The notes under the pieces were generated by a model. The model was not told the DNA's origin, ran no database searches, and saw only the letters and a program-made list of their open reading frames with translations. Position numbers and translations under genes: made by a program. Source: Solibacteraceae bacterium (GTDB taxonomy: Bacteria > Acidobacteriota > Terriglobia > Bryobacterales > Bryobacteraceae). From it: DNA of 64,000 nucleotides. The stretch spans positions 49,396 through 113,395 of the forward strand of contig JALSRK010000072.1 of the NCBI GenBank assembly GCA_026984795.1, given 5' to 3'. Below, piece after piece: positions 8,740 to 16,833 of this stretch; positions within the stretch are counted from its first letter, which is position 1, and each line of letters begins with the position of its first letter.

Positions 8740-9150
8740 ATGAAGCGGATCGTGCTCGACACGAACGTCTTGGTGGCCGGGGCCTACAATCCCGGCTCGG
8801 CCAGCCGGAAGATCGTCGAGGCCTGCCGCCGGGGACGCTTCCGACTCGTCGCCAGTCGGGCCTTGATGGCCGAGTACGAACGGATGCTGCCGCGAGCGAT
8901 CCGGGACCGCGCGGCGCTCGAGGCGGCCTTCGCGGTGTTGCGGGAAGCGGAACTGGTCGAGCCGGCCGTGACGCCGGTGGCGATTCCCTCCGATCCAGAG
9001 GACGACAAGCTCTTCGCCGCCGCCTGGGCCGGTGGGGCCGAGGCGCTCGTCACCAACGACGACGCCGTGCTGCGCATCGACGGCGCCGAGGGGATCCGGG
9101 TGGTCCGCCCGCGGGAGTTCCTGCGGCTGGCCGGCGAGGCCGAAGACTGA
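8740..9150 (+). CDS. PIN-domain ribonuclease (putative toxin component)
   Basis: 136 residues, the usual size of the PIN family (TIGR00305-like, 'putative toxin component'). Acidic metal-binding residues are visible: D7 in 'VLDTNV', E45 in 'MAEYERML', the 'DPEDD' cluster at 85-89 and D107/D108 in 'VTNDD'. Such proteins are Mg-dependent RNases. No antitoxin-like gene lies upstream or downstream, so this looks like an orphan. The ATG at 8740 is chosen because the 'MKRIVLDTNV' start matches the family and a -10 box sits 7 nt upstream. Confidence 0.82.
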   Translation: MKRIVLDTNVLVAGAYNPGSASRKIVEACRRGRFRLVASRALMAEYERMLPRAIRDRAALEAAFAVLREAELVEPAVTPVAIPSDPEDDKLFAAAWAGGAEALVTNDDAVLRIDGAEGIRVVRPREFLRLAGEAED

Positions 9151-9171
9151 GCGGCGGCCGGGGCGCGGCCG

Positions 9172-10572
9172 TCAGAACGTTCTCGCCTCGCGCGCGATGC
9201 GGTCGAGCAGCTCCGCCCGGCCGAACTTGCGGGCCAGCGCCTCGGCCCGCTTCAGGAAGGCCAGGGCGCGCCGCCGGTTGCCGGTTCGCAGGTACACGCG
9301 GGCGATCTCGAGAAGGTATTCCGGGGCTTGCTCGTCTTCGACCCGCGCCGCTTCTTCCAGAAGCCGGTAGGCCTCCGGATAGCGCTCCTGTTCGGCCAGC
9401 AGCCGCCCGAGCCGCCAGGCCGCTTCCCGGTAACCCGGCTGGCAGTCGAGGGCTTCGCGGTAGAGCCGCTCGGCTTCGTCCGAGGAGCCTGCCTGCTCGA
9501 GCAGGGCGCCGAGGCCGGTGAGCGCTTCCAGGTGCGCCGGGTTGAGATCGAGCGCCTCCCGGAAGGCCCGCTGGGCTTCCTGGTAGCGGTTCTGGGAGGC
9601 CAGAAGCCGGCCCCAGGCGGCCCGGGCGTCGTCCTCGGCGGGATCCAGCCGGATCGCTTCCCGGTAGTGCCGCTCGGCCGCGGCCGCATTCCCGAGCATC
9701 AGAGAGACAGCCGCCAGGCGGGCGTGGGCGGCGGCGCAGCGCGGGTCGAGCTTCAGGGCTCGGGCGTAGGCGCTTGCCGCCGCTTCGAATTCCCGGCGCT
9801 GCTCGGATTCGTAACCGCGTCTGAGGGCCTGCCACGGCCAGATCTCTTCGCCGAGGACCTCTTCGAGCCGGGGATCCGGCAGCTTCGGAGCCTGGAAGCG
9901 GTGGCGGCGGGCGAGCAGGAACTGGGCCTTCGCCTCCCCCGTCCGCCCGAGCGCCAGCGCCGCCGCCCCCCAGCCCCGGTGCGCCGCGCCGAAGGCGGGG
10001 GCCCGCTCGCAGGCGGCCTGGAACTGATCGAGGGCCTCGGCGGGCGCCTCCTGGGCCAGGGCCGAGCGTCCCAGCAGCCAATGGGCCCACGGGGCGGCGG
10101 CGTCAGCGCCGAGCAGGCCTTGGCAGATCTCTTCGGTCTCGACTCGATTGCCCATGCGCAGCGCGGTGAGCGCCAGCCGGAACCGCGCCGCTACGTAGTC
10201 CGGCTCGAGACCAAGGGCGTGCCGCAGCGTGGCCACGCCGGCGTCGTATTTGTTCTGGGCCAGTTGGACCACCGCCATCCGGTAGATCGAGGGGAAATGG
10301 TCCGGTCGGAGCAGGAACGCCCGATGGTAGAAGATCTCGGCCCGGGCGAGGTCCCCGGCGCGGTGGAGCAGGACGGCGATTCTCGCGTTGGTCTCCGGGT
10401 TTCGGGGATCGGCCAGGACGTCCTGGTAGGCCCGGCCGGCCTCCGACAGCAGAGGCAGGTCGCCGGCCTCGGGGATCTCCGGCAAGCCCCCGGACGTGCA
10501 GCCGGCGGCGGCCAGGGCGAGGGCGGCGAGAGCCGGGAGCAGCAGCCTGCGGCGGACCGTGGCGACCGTCAT
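9172..10572 (-). CDS. TPR-repeat lipoprotein
   Basis: 466 residues. An N-terminal lipoprotein signal peptide ends in the lipobox 'LAAAGC' (lipidated Cys near residue 25), so it is envelope-anchored. The remainder is a string of tetratricopeptide repeats (about ten, residues 45-450), with typical 'A...LG....A...Y..AL.LDP' spacing, e.g. 'YREAIRLDPAEDDARAAWGRLLASQ'. It most likely acts as a protein-interaction scaffold at the membrane. It starts 18 nt after the MDR oxidoreductase on the same strand, so the two are probably co-transcribed. No specific partner can be inferred. Confidence 0.85.
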   Translation of the reverse strand: MTVATVRRRLLLPALAALALAAAGCTSGGLPEIPEAGDLPLLSEAGRAYQDVLADPRNPETNARIAVLLHRAGDLARAEIFYHRAFLLRPDHFPSIYRMAVVQLAQNKYDAGVATLRHALGLEPDYVAARFRLALTALRMGNRVETEEICQGLLGADAAAPWAHWLLGRSALAQEAPAEALDQFQAACERAPAFGAAHRGWGAAALALGRTGEAKAQFLLARRHRFQAPKLPDPRLEEVLGEEIWPWQALRRGYESEQRREFEAAASAYARALKLDPRCAAAHARLAAVSLMLGNAAAAERHYREAIRLDPAEDDARAAWGRLLASQNRYQEAQRAFREALDLNPAHLEALTGLGALLEQAGSSDEAERLYREALDCQPGYREAAWRLGRLLAEQERYPEAYRLLEEAARVEDEQAPEYLLEIARVYLRTGNRRRALAFLKRAEALARKFGRAELLDRIAREARTF

Positions 10573-10590
10573 GTCCGTGGGGCGGGGGCC

Positions 10591-11604
10591 TCAGCTGGCG
10601 GCCATCCGGATCACCACCTTGCCGAAGTGCCGTCCGGCTTCCAAATGCTCGAGCGCCTGCGGGAGTTCGGCGAAGTCGAAGACCTTGTCGATGACCGGGC
10701 GCAGCTCGGCGGCCGCGATGGCCCGGTTCATCTCTTCGAACATCTCCCGGGAGCCGACGTAGATGCCGTGGACGCGGAGGGCCTTCATGAAGATCCAGTT
10801 CGGCGTGAACGTGCCCGGTCCGGCCAGCACGCCCACCAGCGAGATCGTCCCTCCGGCGCGCACCGCCCGCAGGGACTGCTCGAGGGTGCCGGCGCCGCCG
10901 ACCTCGACCACCAGGTCCACGCCGCCGCCGGTCATCTCCCGGACCACCCGCCCCCACTCGGGCGTCTCCCGGTAGTTGACCAGCATCGCCGCCCCCATCT
11001 CTTTGAGGCGCTCGAGCTTGCCGTTGTCCGAGGAAGTGGCGGCTACCCTGGCCCCGGCCAGCCGGGCGAACTGCAGGGCGAAAACCGAGACCCCGCCCGA
11101 GCCCATGGTGAGCACCGTCCGGCCCGGCTGGAGCGCGCCGGCGGGGAACAGCGCGTTCCAGGCCGTCAGCGCGGCGCAGGGCAGAGTGGCGGCCTCTTCC
11201 CAGCTCAGGTGCGCGGGGACGCCGACGAGCCCGTCCTCGTCGAAGACGGCCAGCTCGGCGGCCACCCCGTCGATGGCTCCGCCGAGCGCCGACGCCCCGT
11301 AAGTTTCCCGGTAGGGGCCGGCCAGCCAGCTCTGCATGAAGAGGGCCGCGACACGGTCTCCCGGCCGGAAGCGCGTGACGCCCGGCCCGACGCCGGCCAC
11401 CTCGCCGGCGGCGTCCGAGAGCGGAATTAGCGGCAGCTTCAGCCCGCGGCCGTAGCCGCCCCTGACGAGGATCAGGTCGCGGTAGTTCAGCGATGCGGCC
11501 CGGATGCGGACGAGAACCTGCCCCGGGCCCGGTTCCGGATCGGGCCGTTCCCGGAGCGCCAGCGAGCCGATTCCCTCCGGGGCCGCCAGTTCCCATGCCT
11601 GCAT
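10591..11604 (-). CDS. Zinc-independent MDR oxidoreductase (NAD(P)-dependent alcohol dehydrogenase/quinone reductase type)
   Basis: 337 residues with the GroES-like N-terminal half ('LVRIRAASLNYRDLILVRGGYG'), 'PLIPLSDAAGEVAGVGPGVTRFRPGDRV' and a C-terminal Rossmann fold ('VLTMGSGGVSVFALQFARLAGARV'). The catalytic-zinc Cys/His set and the structural four-Cys lobe of classical alcohol dehydrogenases are absent, so it belongs with the zinc-independent NADPH:quinone reductase-like MDR branch. The substrate is unknown. A TGATAGACT extended -10 box ends 7 nt before the ATG, suggesting a leaderless transcript that runs on into the TPR lipoprotein gene. Confidence 0.88.
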   Translation of the reverse strand: MQAWELAAPEGIGSLALRERPDPEPGPGQVLVRIRAASLNYRDLILVRGGYGRGLKLPLIPLSDAAGEVAGVGPGVTRFRPGDRVAALFMQSWLAGPYRETYGASALGGAIDGVAAELAVFDEDGLVGVPAHLSWEEAATLPCAALTAWNALFPAGALQPGRTVLTMGSGGVSVFALQFARLAGARVAATSSDNGKLERLKEMGAAMLVNYRETPEWGRVVREMTGGGVDLVVEVGGAGTLEQSLRAVRAGGTISLVGVLAGPGTFTPNWIFMKALRVHGIYVGSREMFEEMNRAIAAAELRPVIDKVFDFAELPQALEHLEAGRHFGKVVIRMAAS

Positions 11605-11611
11605 GTCTCGA

Positions 11612-11620
11612 AGTCTATCA
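11612..11620 (-). promoter_or_regulatory. Extended -10 promoter of the MDR oxidoreductase gene
   Basis: On the minus strand this reads TGATAGACT, a TGn extended -10 box. Its downstream edge is 7 nt from the ATG at 11604, which places the transcript start on the start codon. Confidence 0.5.
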
Positions 11621-11743
11621 GGTCTATCCGGAACCGGCGCAGGTCAGGCGAGCGGAGTGTTATCAGCATGTGACTTGTCCGGTGGAATTCGCATGTGGGT
11701 TGTCCGCCTGGCCGGAATGGATCGCCGCTCGCGCCCGGCCCTC

Positions 11744-11752
11744 TGCTACCCT
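11744..11752 (+). promoter_or_regulatory. Extended -10 promoter of the YkgJ-like gene
   Basis: TGCTACCCT, an extended -10 box with 12 nt between it and the ATG at 11765. The predicted 5' leader is about 5 nt. Confidence 0.45.
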
Positions 11753-11764
11753 GCGGTTGGAGCG

Positions 11765-12193
11765 ATGGAGGGTCTCCGCTTCGCCTGCGTTCCCGGCTGC
11801 ACGAACTGCTGCCGCCAGCGCGGCTTCGTCTATCTAACCGAGGATGACCTGCGCCGGGCGGCCGCCTATTTGGGAATGGAGCCCGAGGAGTTCGAAGCCC
11901 GCTACGTCTACCGCACCCGGCGGCGCCTGCGCCTGAGGAAGCCGCGGAGAAAGCAATGCCCGTTCCTGCTCGAGGACGGCTGCCGGATCCACTCGGCCAA
12001 GCCGACCCAGTGCCGCCTGTTCCCCTTCTGGCCGGAGCTGATCGAGGACCGGCACGCCTGGGAGGCCGCGGCGCGCTCCTGCCCGGGTATCGGAACGGGA
12101 CCGGTGTACCAGATTGGAACGGCTCTCGGGATGGCCGAAGAGATGAAAGAGGCCTACCCGGCGCTCTACCCCCGAGGTTCGCGGGAGCGGTAG
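11765..12193 (+). CDS. YkgJ-family cysteine cluster protein
   Basis: 142 residues. The Cys pattern 'CVPGCTNCC' at the N-terminus, then 'CPFLLEDGCRIHSAKPTQCRLFPFW', is the signature of the YkgJ/CxxCxxCC family, which binds a metal or Fe-S cluster. Residues after that are helical, with a further Cys in 'ARSCPG'. The biochemical role of the family is poorly defined. The ATG at 11765 fits both the Cys signature start and the promoter just upstream; longer upstream starts give no extra homology. It stands alone between the divergent MDR gene and the flagellar operon. Confidence 0.85.
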   Translation: MEGLRFACVPGCTNCCRQRGFVYLTEDDLRRAAAYLGMEPEEFEARYVYRTRRRLRLRKPRRKQCPFLLEDGCRIHSAKPTQCRLFPFWPELIEDRHAWEAAARSCPGIGTGPVYQIGTALGMAEEMKEAYPALYPRGSRER

Positions 12194-12288
12194 CGAGCCG
12201 GCGGGCCGCGGCTAACTTTCCGTCTTCTGTCAAATCTTCGTCGCCCGAGGGAGCCGCCGGGAGCGCCGTGGTGACGGGTTCGGCGCTC

Positions 12289-12304
12289 TGGCAACCTCCG
12301 TGCA
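12289..12304 (+). promoter_or_regulatory. Sigma-54-type (-24/-12) promoter of the flagellar operon
   Basis: TGGCAACCTCCGTGCA carries the invariant GG (12290-12291) and GC (12302-12303) separated by exactly 10 nt, within the consensus TGGCAC-N5-TTGCA frame. Expected transcription start is about 12 nt after the GC, near 12314-12316. That is downstream of the ATG at 12312 and just before the ATG at 12321, so the site also decides the flgB start. Confidence 0.6.
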
Positions 12305-12320
12305 TGCGAAGATGCCGGCG

Positions 12321-12659
12321 ATGCTGGACGGAATCGCAGTGAAGCTGGAGCACTACATGGATCTGCTGGCGGCGCGGCAGCGGCTGGTGGCCTCGAACAT
12401 CGCCAACATGGATACGCCGGGCTACAAGACCCGGGACATCGACTTCCGGCACGAGTTCCTCGCCCGGGTGCGGGGCGAGGCGCCGGCGGTGATCGAGGTG
12501 GAAGGGCTTCCGGAGAAGAACGACGGCAACAACGTGAGCCTGGACCGGGAAACCCGGCTGCTGGCCGAGAACGCCCTGCGCTTCGGCGTGGCCTCGAACC
12601 TGCTGCGGGCCGAGGTCCGGCTGCTGCGGAAAGCGATACAGGAGGGACGAGGAGGATGA
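12321..12659 (+). CDS. flgB: Flagellar basal-body rod protein FlgB
   Basis: 112 residues starting 'MLDGIAVKLEHYMDLLAARQRLVASNIANMDTPGY', the conserved N-terminus of flagellar rod proteins including the 'NIANxDTPGYK' motif. FlgB is the proximal rod subunit, exported by the flagellar type III apparatus. GTG 12300 and ATG 12312 lie in frame upstream, but they fall inside or upstream of the transcript start predicted from the sigma-54 element, and FlgB proteins typically begin MLD. Its last 4 nt overlap flgC (ATGA), so the two are translationally coupled. First gene of the flagellar operon. Confidence 0.92.
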   Translation: MLDGIAVKLEHYMDLLAARQRLVASNIANMDTPGYKTRDIDFRHEFLARVRGEAPAVIEVEGLPEKNDGNNVSLDRETRLLAENALRFGVASNLLRAEVRLLRKAIQEGRGG

Positions 12660-13093
12660 GTCTGTTTGCTGCGCTTGCGGTGAGCGCCTCCGGGATGGCG
12701 GCCCAGCGTTTGCGAGCCGGCCTGCTGGTCGAGAACCTGGCCAATGCGGAGACCACCCGGACGCCTGAGGGCGGCCCCTATCGGCGCAAGGACGTGGTCT
12801 TCGTGCCGGATCCGGAGCCGCTCGAGTTCAGCGAGGCCTTCCGCACTGCGCTCGAGGAGCCGCTCGCCGGGGTGAAGGTGGATGAGATCGTCGAGGACGC
12901 CCGTCCGCCGGAACTACGGTATCTGCCCGGCCATCCGGACGCGAACGAAGAGGGCTACGTCGCCTTTCCGAATGTAAACCCGGCCGAGGACATGGTGGAC
13001 CTGTTGAGCGCCTCCCGTGGTTACGCGGCCAACGTGTCGGCCATGAGCGCGGTCCGGGAGATGATCCAGCGCTCGCTGGACCTGTTGAGGTGA
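12656..13093 (+). CDS. flgC: Flagellar basal-body rod protein FlgC
   Basis: 145 residues with the rod-protein N-terminus 'ALAVSASGMAAQRLRAGLLVENLANAETTRTPEGGPYRRK' and the C-terminal 'GYVAFPNVNPAEDMVDLLSASRGYAANVSAM', both diagnostic for FlgC. It forms the proximal rod with FlgB and FlgF. It overlaps flgB by 4 nt and is followed by fliE after 3 nt, the standard flgB-flgC-fliE order. Preceded by GGAGGATG, a strong Shine-Dalgarno region. Confidence 0.95.
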   Translation: MSLFAALAVSASGMAAQRLRAGLLVENLANAETTRTPEGGPYRRKDVVFVPDPEPLEFSEAFRTALEEPLAGVKVDEIVEDARPPELRYLPGHPDANEEGYVAFPNVNPAEDMVDLLSASRGYAANVSAMSAVREMIQRSLDLLR

Positions 13094-13096
13094 GCC

Positions 13097-13405
13097 ATGC
13101 CGGGACCGATTGCGCCCATAAACTCCACCTCGGCGCTGGCGGCGGCCGAGCGCGTCGCCGAGGCCGGCCGGTCGGAGGGGGGAGGCGAGGCTTTCGGCAA
13201 GGTGCTGGCCCGGGCGATCGGCAAAGTGGAGCGGTACCGCGCCGAGGCCGAGACGGCGGTGAATCAGTTCCTCTCCGGCGAGCGCGAGGATCTGCACAAC
13301 GTCGCGCTGGCGGCGCAGCGGGCCGAGCTGGCCTTCGAGCTGTTCCTGCAGGCCAGGAACAAGGTGGTGCAGGCCTACCAGGAAATCATGAGGATGCAGG
13401 TTTGA
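13097..13405 (+). CDS. fliE: Flagellar hook-basal body complex protein FliE
   Basis: 102 residues, normal FliE size. The C-terminal half has the family pattern 'VNQFLSGEREDLHNVALAAQRAELAFELFLQARNKVVQAYQEIMRMQV'. FliE joins the MS ring to the rod. Position between flgC and fliF is the conserved operon order and confirms the call. The N-terminal third is variable, as in other FliE proteins. Confidence 0.95.
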   Translation: MPGPIAPINSTSALAAAERVAEAGRSEGGGEAFGKVLARAIGKVERYRAEAETAVNQFLSGEREDLHNVALAAQRAELAFELFLQARNKVVQAYQEIMRMQV

Positions 13406-13419
13406 CCTGACCGGCGGCA

Positions 13420-15117
13420 ATGGAACAGCTGCGGAAACTGATCGGCTCGCTGACGCTGAAGCAAAAGCTTTCTCTGGTGGCGGCGGCGGTGCTGGTGGCA
13501 GCCGCCCTCTACGGGCTGGCCCGCTGGAACCATGAGCGCCACTTCCGGCCGCTCTATTCGAGGCTCGCCCCGGAGGACGCCGGCCAGGTGGTGGCCCGGC
13601 TGCGCGAGCTGGGCGTCGAATACCGGGTCGAAGACGGCGGCGCCTCGGTGCTGGTGCCTTCTTCCCAGGTGGCGGAAGTGAGGATCCAGATGGCGGCTTC
13701 GGGGCTGCCCCGTAGCGGCCGGATCGGCTTCGAGCTGTTCGACCGCACGAACCTCGGCGCCACCGATTTCGCCGAGAAGGTGAACTTCCACCGGGCCCTC
13801 GAAGGCGAGCTGGAGCGCTCGGTGATGGCGCTGGCCGAAGTCGAGCGCGCCCGGGTCCACATCACCATGCCCCGGGAATCGATGTTCCGGGAGTTGCGCC
13901 AGCCGGCCAAAGCGAGCGTGATGGTGAAGCTCTACCCCGGGGCCCGGCTCTCGGCCGAGAACGTACAGGCGGTCTGCTATCTGGTCTCGAGCGCCGTGCA
14001 AGGTCTGGAGCCGGACGCCGTTTCAGTGTTGGACTTCCACGGCAAGCTGCTGAACCGGCCCCGGGGCGGCAGCGGGCTCGACGCGCCGGAGCCTTCAGAG
14101 GCTCTGATCGAATACCGGCGCAGCATCGAGCGGGACCTGCTGGCGAAGATCCGCCGGACGCTCGAGCCGGTGCTGGGCCCCGACGGCTTCCGCGCCGGCG
14201 TAACGGTGGAGTGCGACTTCTCGAGCGGTGAGCAAAGCGAGGAGATCTTCGATCCGGAGAAGTCGGTGATGGCCAGCTCGGAACGCACCGAAGACGTCAG
14301 CGACGGCTACTTCTCGAGCGGCGGGATCCCGGGCACGGCGTCCAATCTTCCCCGGCCCAAGAGCCGCCCCGGCAAGAAGCCTTCGGGACACGCCCGCCGC
14401 AGCGAACGGATCGCCTATCAAACGAGCCGGATCGTCCGCAAGGTCCGGTTGCCCCAAGGGAAAGTGACCCGGGTCTCGGTGGCGTTGCTGGTGGATCACC
14501 AGGTTCGCTCGGAGCGGCAAGGCGACCAGGTGCGCCGGGTGGTGGAGCCGGTTCCCGAAGAGCGGCTGAATGTCTTGCGGCAGCTGGTGGCCGCGGCGGT
14601 GGGGCTGAAACCGGAGCGGGGGGATCAGTTGATCGTCGAAACGCTGCCGTTCGAGTCGACGAGGAACTGGGAGCCGGAGGAAGCCGGCCCATCGCCGGAT
14701 TCCGGTCTTCCGGTGCCGGACTGGCTCCGACCGTATCTCGAAGACCGCCGGATGATCCTGATCGGGGCCGGGGCGGCCGCGGTGCTGCTCCTGTTGGTCG
14801 TTGGCGGCGCCCTGTTCCGGTTGAAACGGCGCCGCAAGCGCCGGGCGCAGGTGAGCGTGCCGAAGGCGATCGAAGGGCCGGCTGAGGCAGCGCCCGGGGA
14901 GGGAGGCTCACCGGTCTCCGAGGTCCAGAAGCAGTTGGCCGAGCAGCTCGAGATGAAGAAGCGCTTGGAAGAGGAGGCGATCCAGCAACTCAAGCTGCCG
15001 AAAGTGAAGACAAAGAAGGTGGAGGTGCTGACCAAGCACCTCACCGAGGAGGCGGGCAAGGATCCGGCGGCGATGGCCCAGTTGGTGCGGACGTGGCTGA
15101 ATGAGGAGGACTTGTAG
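13420..15117 (+). CDS. fliF: Flagellar MS-ring protein FliF
   Basis: 565 residues. Membrane helix near residues 20-40 ('LSLVAAAVLVAAALYGLARW'), then ring-building domains with 'RLAPEDAGQVVARLRELGVEYRVEDGG' and 'FFRALEGEL'-type segment 'NFHRALEGELERSVMALAEVERARVHI'. A second membrane helix near 445-470 precedes a charged cytoplasmic tail whose last about 50 residues should contact FliG. A Gly/Ser-rich, basic insertion near residues 295-325 is in the variable region. FliF is the structural base of the basal body and houses the export gate. Confidence 0.95.
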   Translation: MEQLRKLIGSLTLKQKLSLVAAAVLVAAALYGLARWNHERHFRPLYSRLAPEDAGQVVARLRELGVEYRVEDGGASVLVPSSQVAEVRIQMAASGLPRSGRIGFELFDRTNLGATDFAEKVNFHRALEGELERSVMALAEVERARVHITMPRESMFRELRQPAKASVMVKLYPGARLSAENVQAVCYLVSSAVQGLEPDAVSVLDFHGKLLNRPRGGSGLDAPEPSEALIEYRRSIERDLLAKIRRTLEPVLGPDGFRAGVTVECDFSSGEQSEEIFDPEKSVMASSERTEDVSDGYFSSGGIPGTASNLPRPKSRPGKKPSGHARRSERIAYQTSRIVRKVRLPQGKVTRVSVALLVDHQVRSERQGDQVRRVVEPVPEERLNVLRQLVAAAVGLKPERGDQLIVETLPFESTRNWEPEEAGPSPDSGLPVPDWLRPYLEDRRMILIGAGAAAVLLLLVVGGALFRLKRRRKRRAQVSVPKAIEGPAEAAPGEGGSPVSEVQKQLAEQLEMKKRLEEEAIQQLKLPKVKTKKVEVLTKHLTEEAGKDPAAMAQLVRTWLNEEDL

Positions 15118-15122
15118 GCGGC

Positions 15123-16151
15123 ATGATTCGTAACGCCGGCATGGAGGACCGCATCAACGGGCTGCGCAAGGCGGCGATCCTGGTCGTCGTTCTCGGGCCC
15201 GAGGTGAGCAGCGAGATCCTCCGGCACTTGAGCGAGGACGAAGTGGGCATGATCAGCCGTGAGGTAGCGCTGATGGACGCCGTGGCTCCGGAGCAGGCGG
15301 AAAAGGTCCTCGAAGAGTGCTATCAAATGCACCTGGCCCACAGCTACGTGATCAAGGGCGGCCTCGACTATGCCCGGGCCGTGCTGCTGAACGCTTTCGG
15401 GCCGGAGCAGGCGCAGCGGCTCCTTGACCGGCTCGTCAAGACGCTGGGGAGCGAATCGGCCGGCTTCGATGCGCTGCAGAAAGCCGATCCGCAGCAATTG
15501 GCGAAATTCATCCACAAGGAGCATCCGCAAACGGTCGCCCTGGTGCTCTCGCACCTGAACCCAACGCAGGCCGCCGCGCTGCTGTTCTCGCTGCCGAGCG
15601 AGATGCGGGCCGACGTGGCGCTGCGGATGGCGAACCTCGACCAGATCTCGCCGGAGGTGGTCGGGAAGATCGCTTCGCTGATCGGGCAGAAGCTCAAGGC
15701 GCTCGGCGAGCTGAGCCGGGAGTCGTACGGGGGCGTCAAAGCCGTTGCCGAGATGATGAACCGGCTGGATTCGGCGACCAGCAAAGAGGTGCTGGAGGCC
15801 ATCGAGGAGAGCGACTCCCAACTGGCCGAGCAGATCCGGCATTTCATGTTCGTCTTCGAGGACATGCTGCTGCTGAGCCAAGAGGCGATCAAAGAGGTGC
15901 TTTCCCGGGTGGACCGGAAGCTGCTGACGGTAGCGCTCAAAGGTACCAGCGACAAGCTGAAGGACCACTTCCTCGAGTGCATGTCGCAGCGGGGCGCCGA
16001 GATGTTGCGCGAGGACATGGAGGCGCTGGGGCCGGTGAAGATCAAGGAGGTCGAGGCGGCGCAACAGCAGATCATCGCGGTGGTGCGGCAGCTGGAAGCC
16101 GAGGGAGTGATCAGCCTGAAGGGTACGGTGGGCGAACAGTATGTCGTCTAA
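15123..16151 (+). CDS. fliG: Flagellar motor switch protein FliG
   Basis: 342 residues. The N-terminal FliF-binding domain, middle domain with the 'EHPQTVALVLSHL' motif, and C-terminal torque domain with the charged helix 'KDHFLECMSQRGAEMLREDMEALGPVK' are all present. FliG sits on the MS ring and transmits torque from MotA while setting rotation direction. An alternative ATG lies 18 nt downstream (MEDRING). It overlaps fliH by 11 nt. Confidence 0.95.
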   Translation: MIRNAGMEDRINGLRKAAILVVVLGPEVSSEILRHLSEDEVGMISREVALMDAVAPEQAEKVLEECYQMHLAHSYVIKGGLDYARAVLLNAFGPEQAQRLLDRLVKTLGSESAGFDALQKADPQQLAKFIHKEHPQTVALVLSHLNPTQAAALLFSLPSEMRADVALRMANLDQISPEVVGKIASLIGQKLKALGELSRESYGGVKAVAEMMNRLDSATSKEVLEAIEESDSQLAEQIRHFMFVFEDMLLLSQEAIKEVLSRVDRKLLTVALKGTSDKLKDHFLECMSQRGAEMLREDMEALGPVKIKEVEAAQQQIIAVVRQLEAEGVISLKGTVGEQYVV

Positions 16152-16821
16152 AGTCATCAAAGGAGGGCAAGCGGGTTCGGTGCGGCCGATGGCGTGGAAG
16201 AGGGTCGCCCCGGGGGACACAAACCCGGCAGGGGAAGGGACGGCGTTCTACGCCCAGGGGGAGGCCGGCGAGCGCCAGGCGCTGGAGGCGCGGCTGCGGG
16301 AGATGGAGGCCGAGGTGCGCCGGCGGGAGGAGGCGGCCTATCGCCGCGGTCTCGAGGAAGGGGCGGCGTCGGAGCGCGAGAAGCTGGCGGCCCCGCTGCG
16401 GGAGGCGGCCCAGCGGCTCGCTGCCCAAGTCCAGGAGCTGGCCGAGACCCGGGTGCGGGTGCGGCGGGAGGCCGAGGAAGACGTGGTCCGGCTCGCGGTG
16501 GCCATCGCCCAAAGGATCCTGCGGCGGGAGCTGAACACCGATCCGGCGGCGCTGCTCGGGCTGGTAAAGGCGGCTCTGGACCGGGTGGAAGCGAGGGAGG
16601 TGCTGCGGCTACGGGTAGCGGCGGCGAACACTGCCATGGTGGAGGACGCGCTGCGCGACGTCGAGATGCCGTCGAGATTCGAGGTGGTCGGCGACGCCGG
16701 GCTGGAGCCCGGGGCGGTGATCCTCGAGACGGTGCGCGGCGACCTGGACGCTTCGGTCACCACGCAGCTCGGCGAAATCGAGCGCGGGCTGACCGATCTG
16801 CTGAGGCAGCGCGGGATCTGA
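16141..16821 (+). CDS. fliH: Flagellar assembly protein FliH
   Basis: 226 residues. A disordered N-terminus (about 1-40) is followed by a long charged helix with alternating Glu/Arg and small residues ('RRREEAAYRRGLEEGAASEREKL', a FliH-type AxxxG-like helix), then a V-ATPase subunit E-like C-terminal domain ('DVVRLAVAIAQRILRRELNTDP' and 'GAVILETVRGDLDASVTTQLGEIERGL'). FliH regulates the FliI ATPase in the flagellar export apparatus. Placement between fliG and fliI supports the call despite weak conservation in this family. Confidence 0.9.
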   Translation: MSSKVIKGGQAGSVRPMAWKRVAPGDTNPAGEGTAFYAQGEAGERQALEARLREMEAEVRRREEAAYRRGLEEGAASEREKLAAPLREAAQRLAAQVQELAETRVRVRREAEEDVVRLAVAIAQRILRRELNTDPAALLGLVKAALDRVEAREVLRLRVAAANTAMVEDALRDVEMPSRFEVVGDAGLEPGAVILETVRGDLDASVTTQLGEIERGLTDLLRQRGI

Positions 16822-16833
16822 GGAGGCGCGAGG

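Noticed and set aside
9328..11430. A 700-codon plus-strand open frame across the TPR lipoprotein and MDR genes
   Set aside because: It crosses two supported genes on the other strand and has no domain features.
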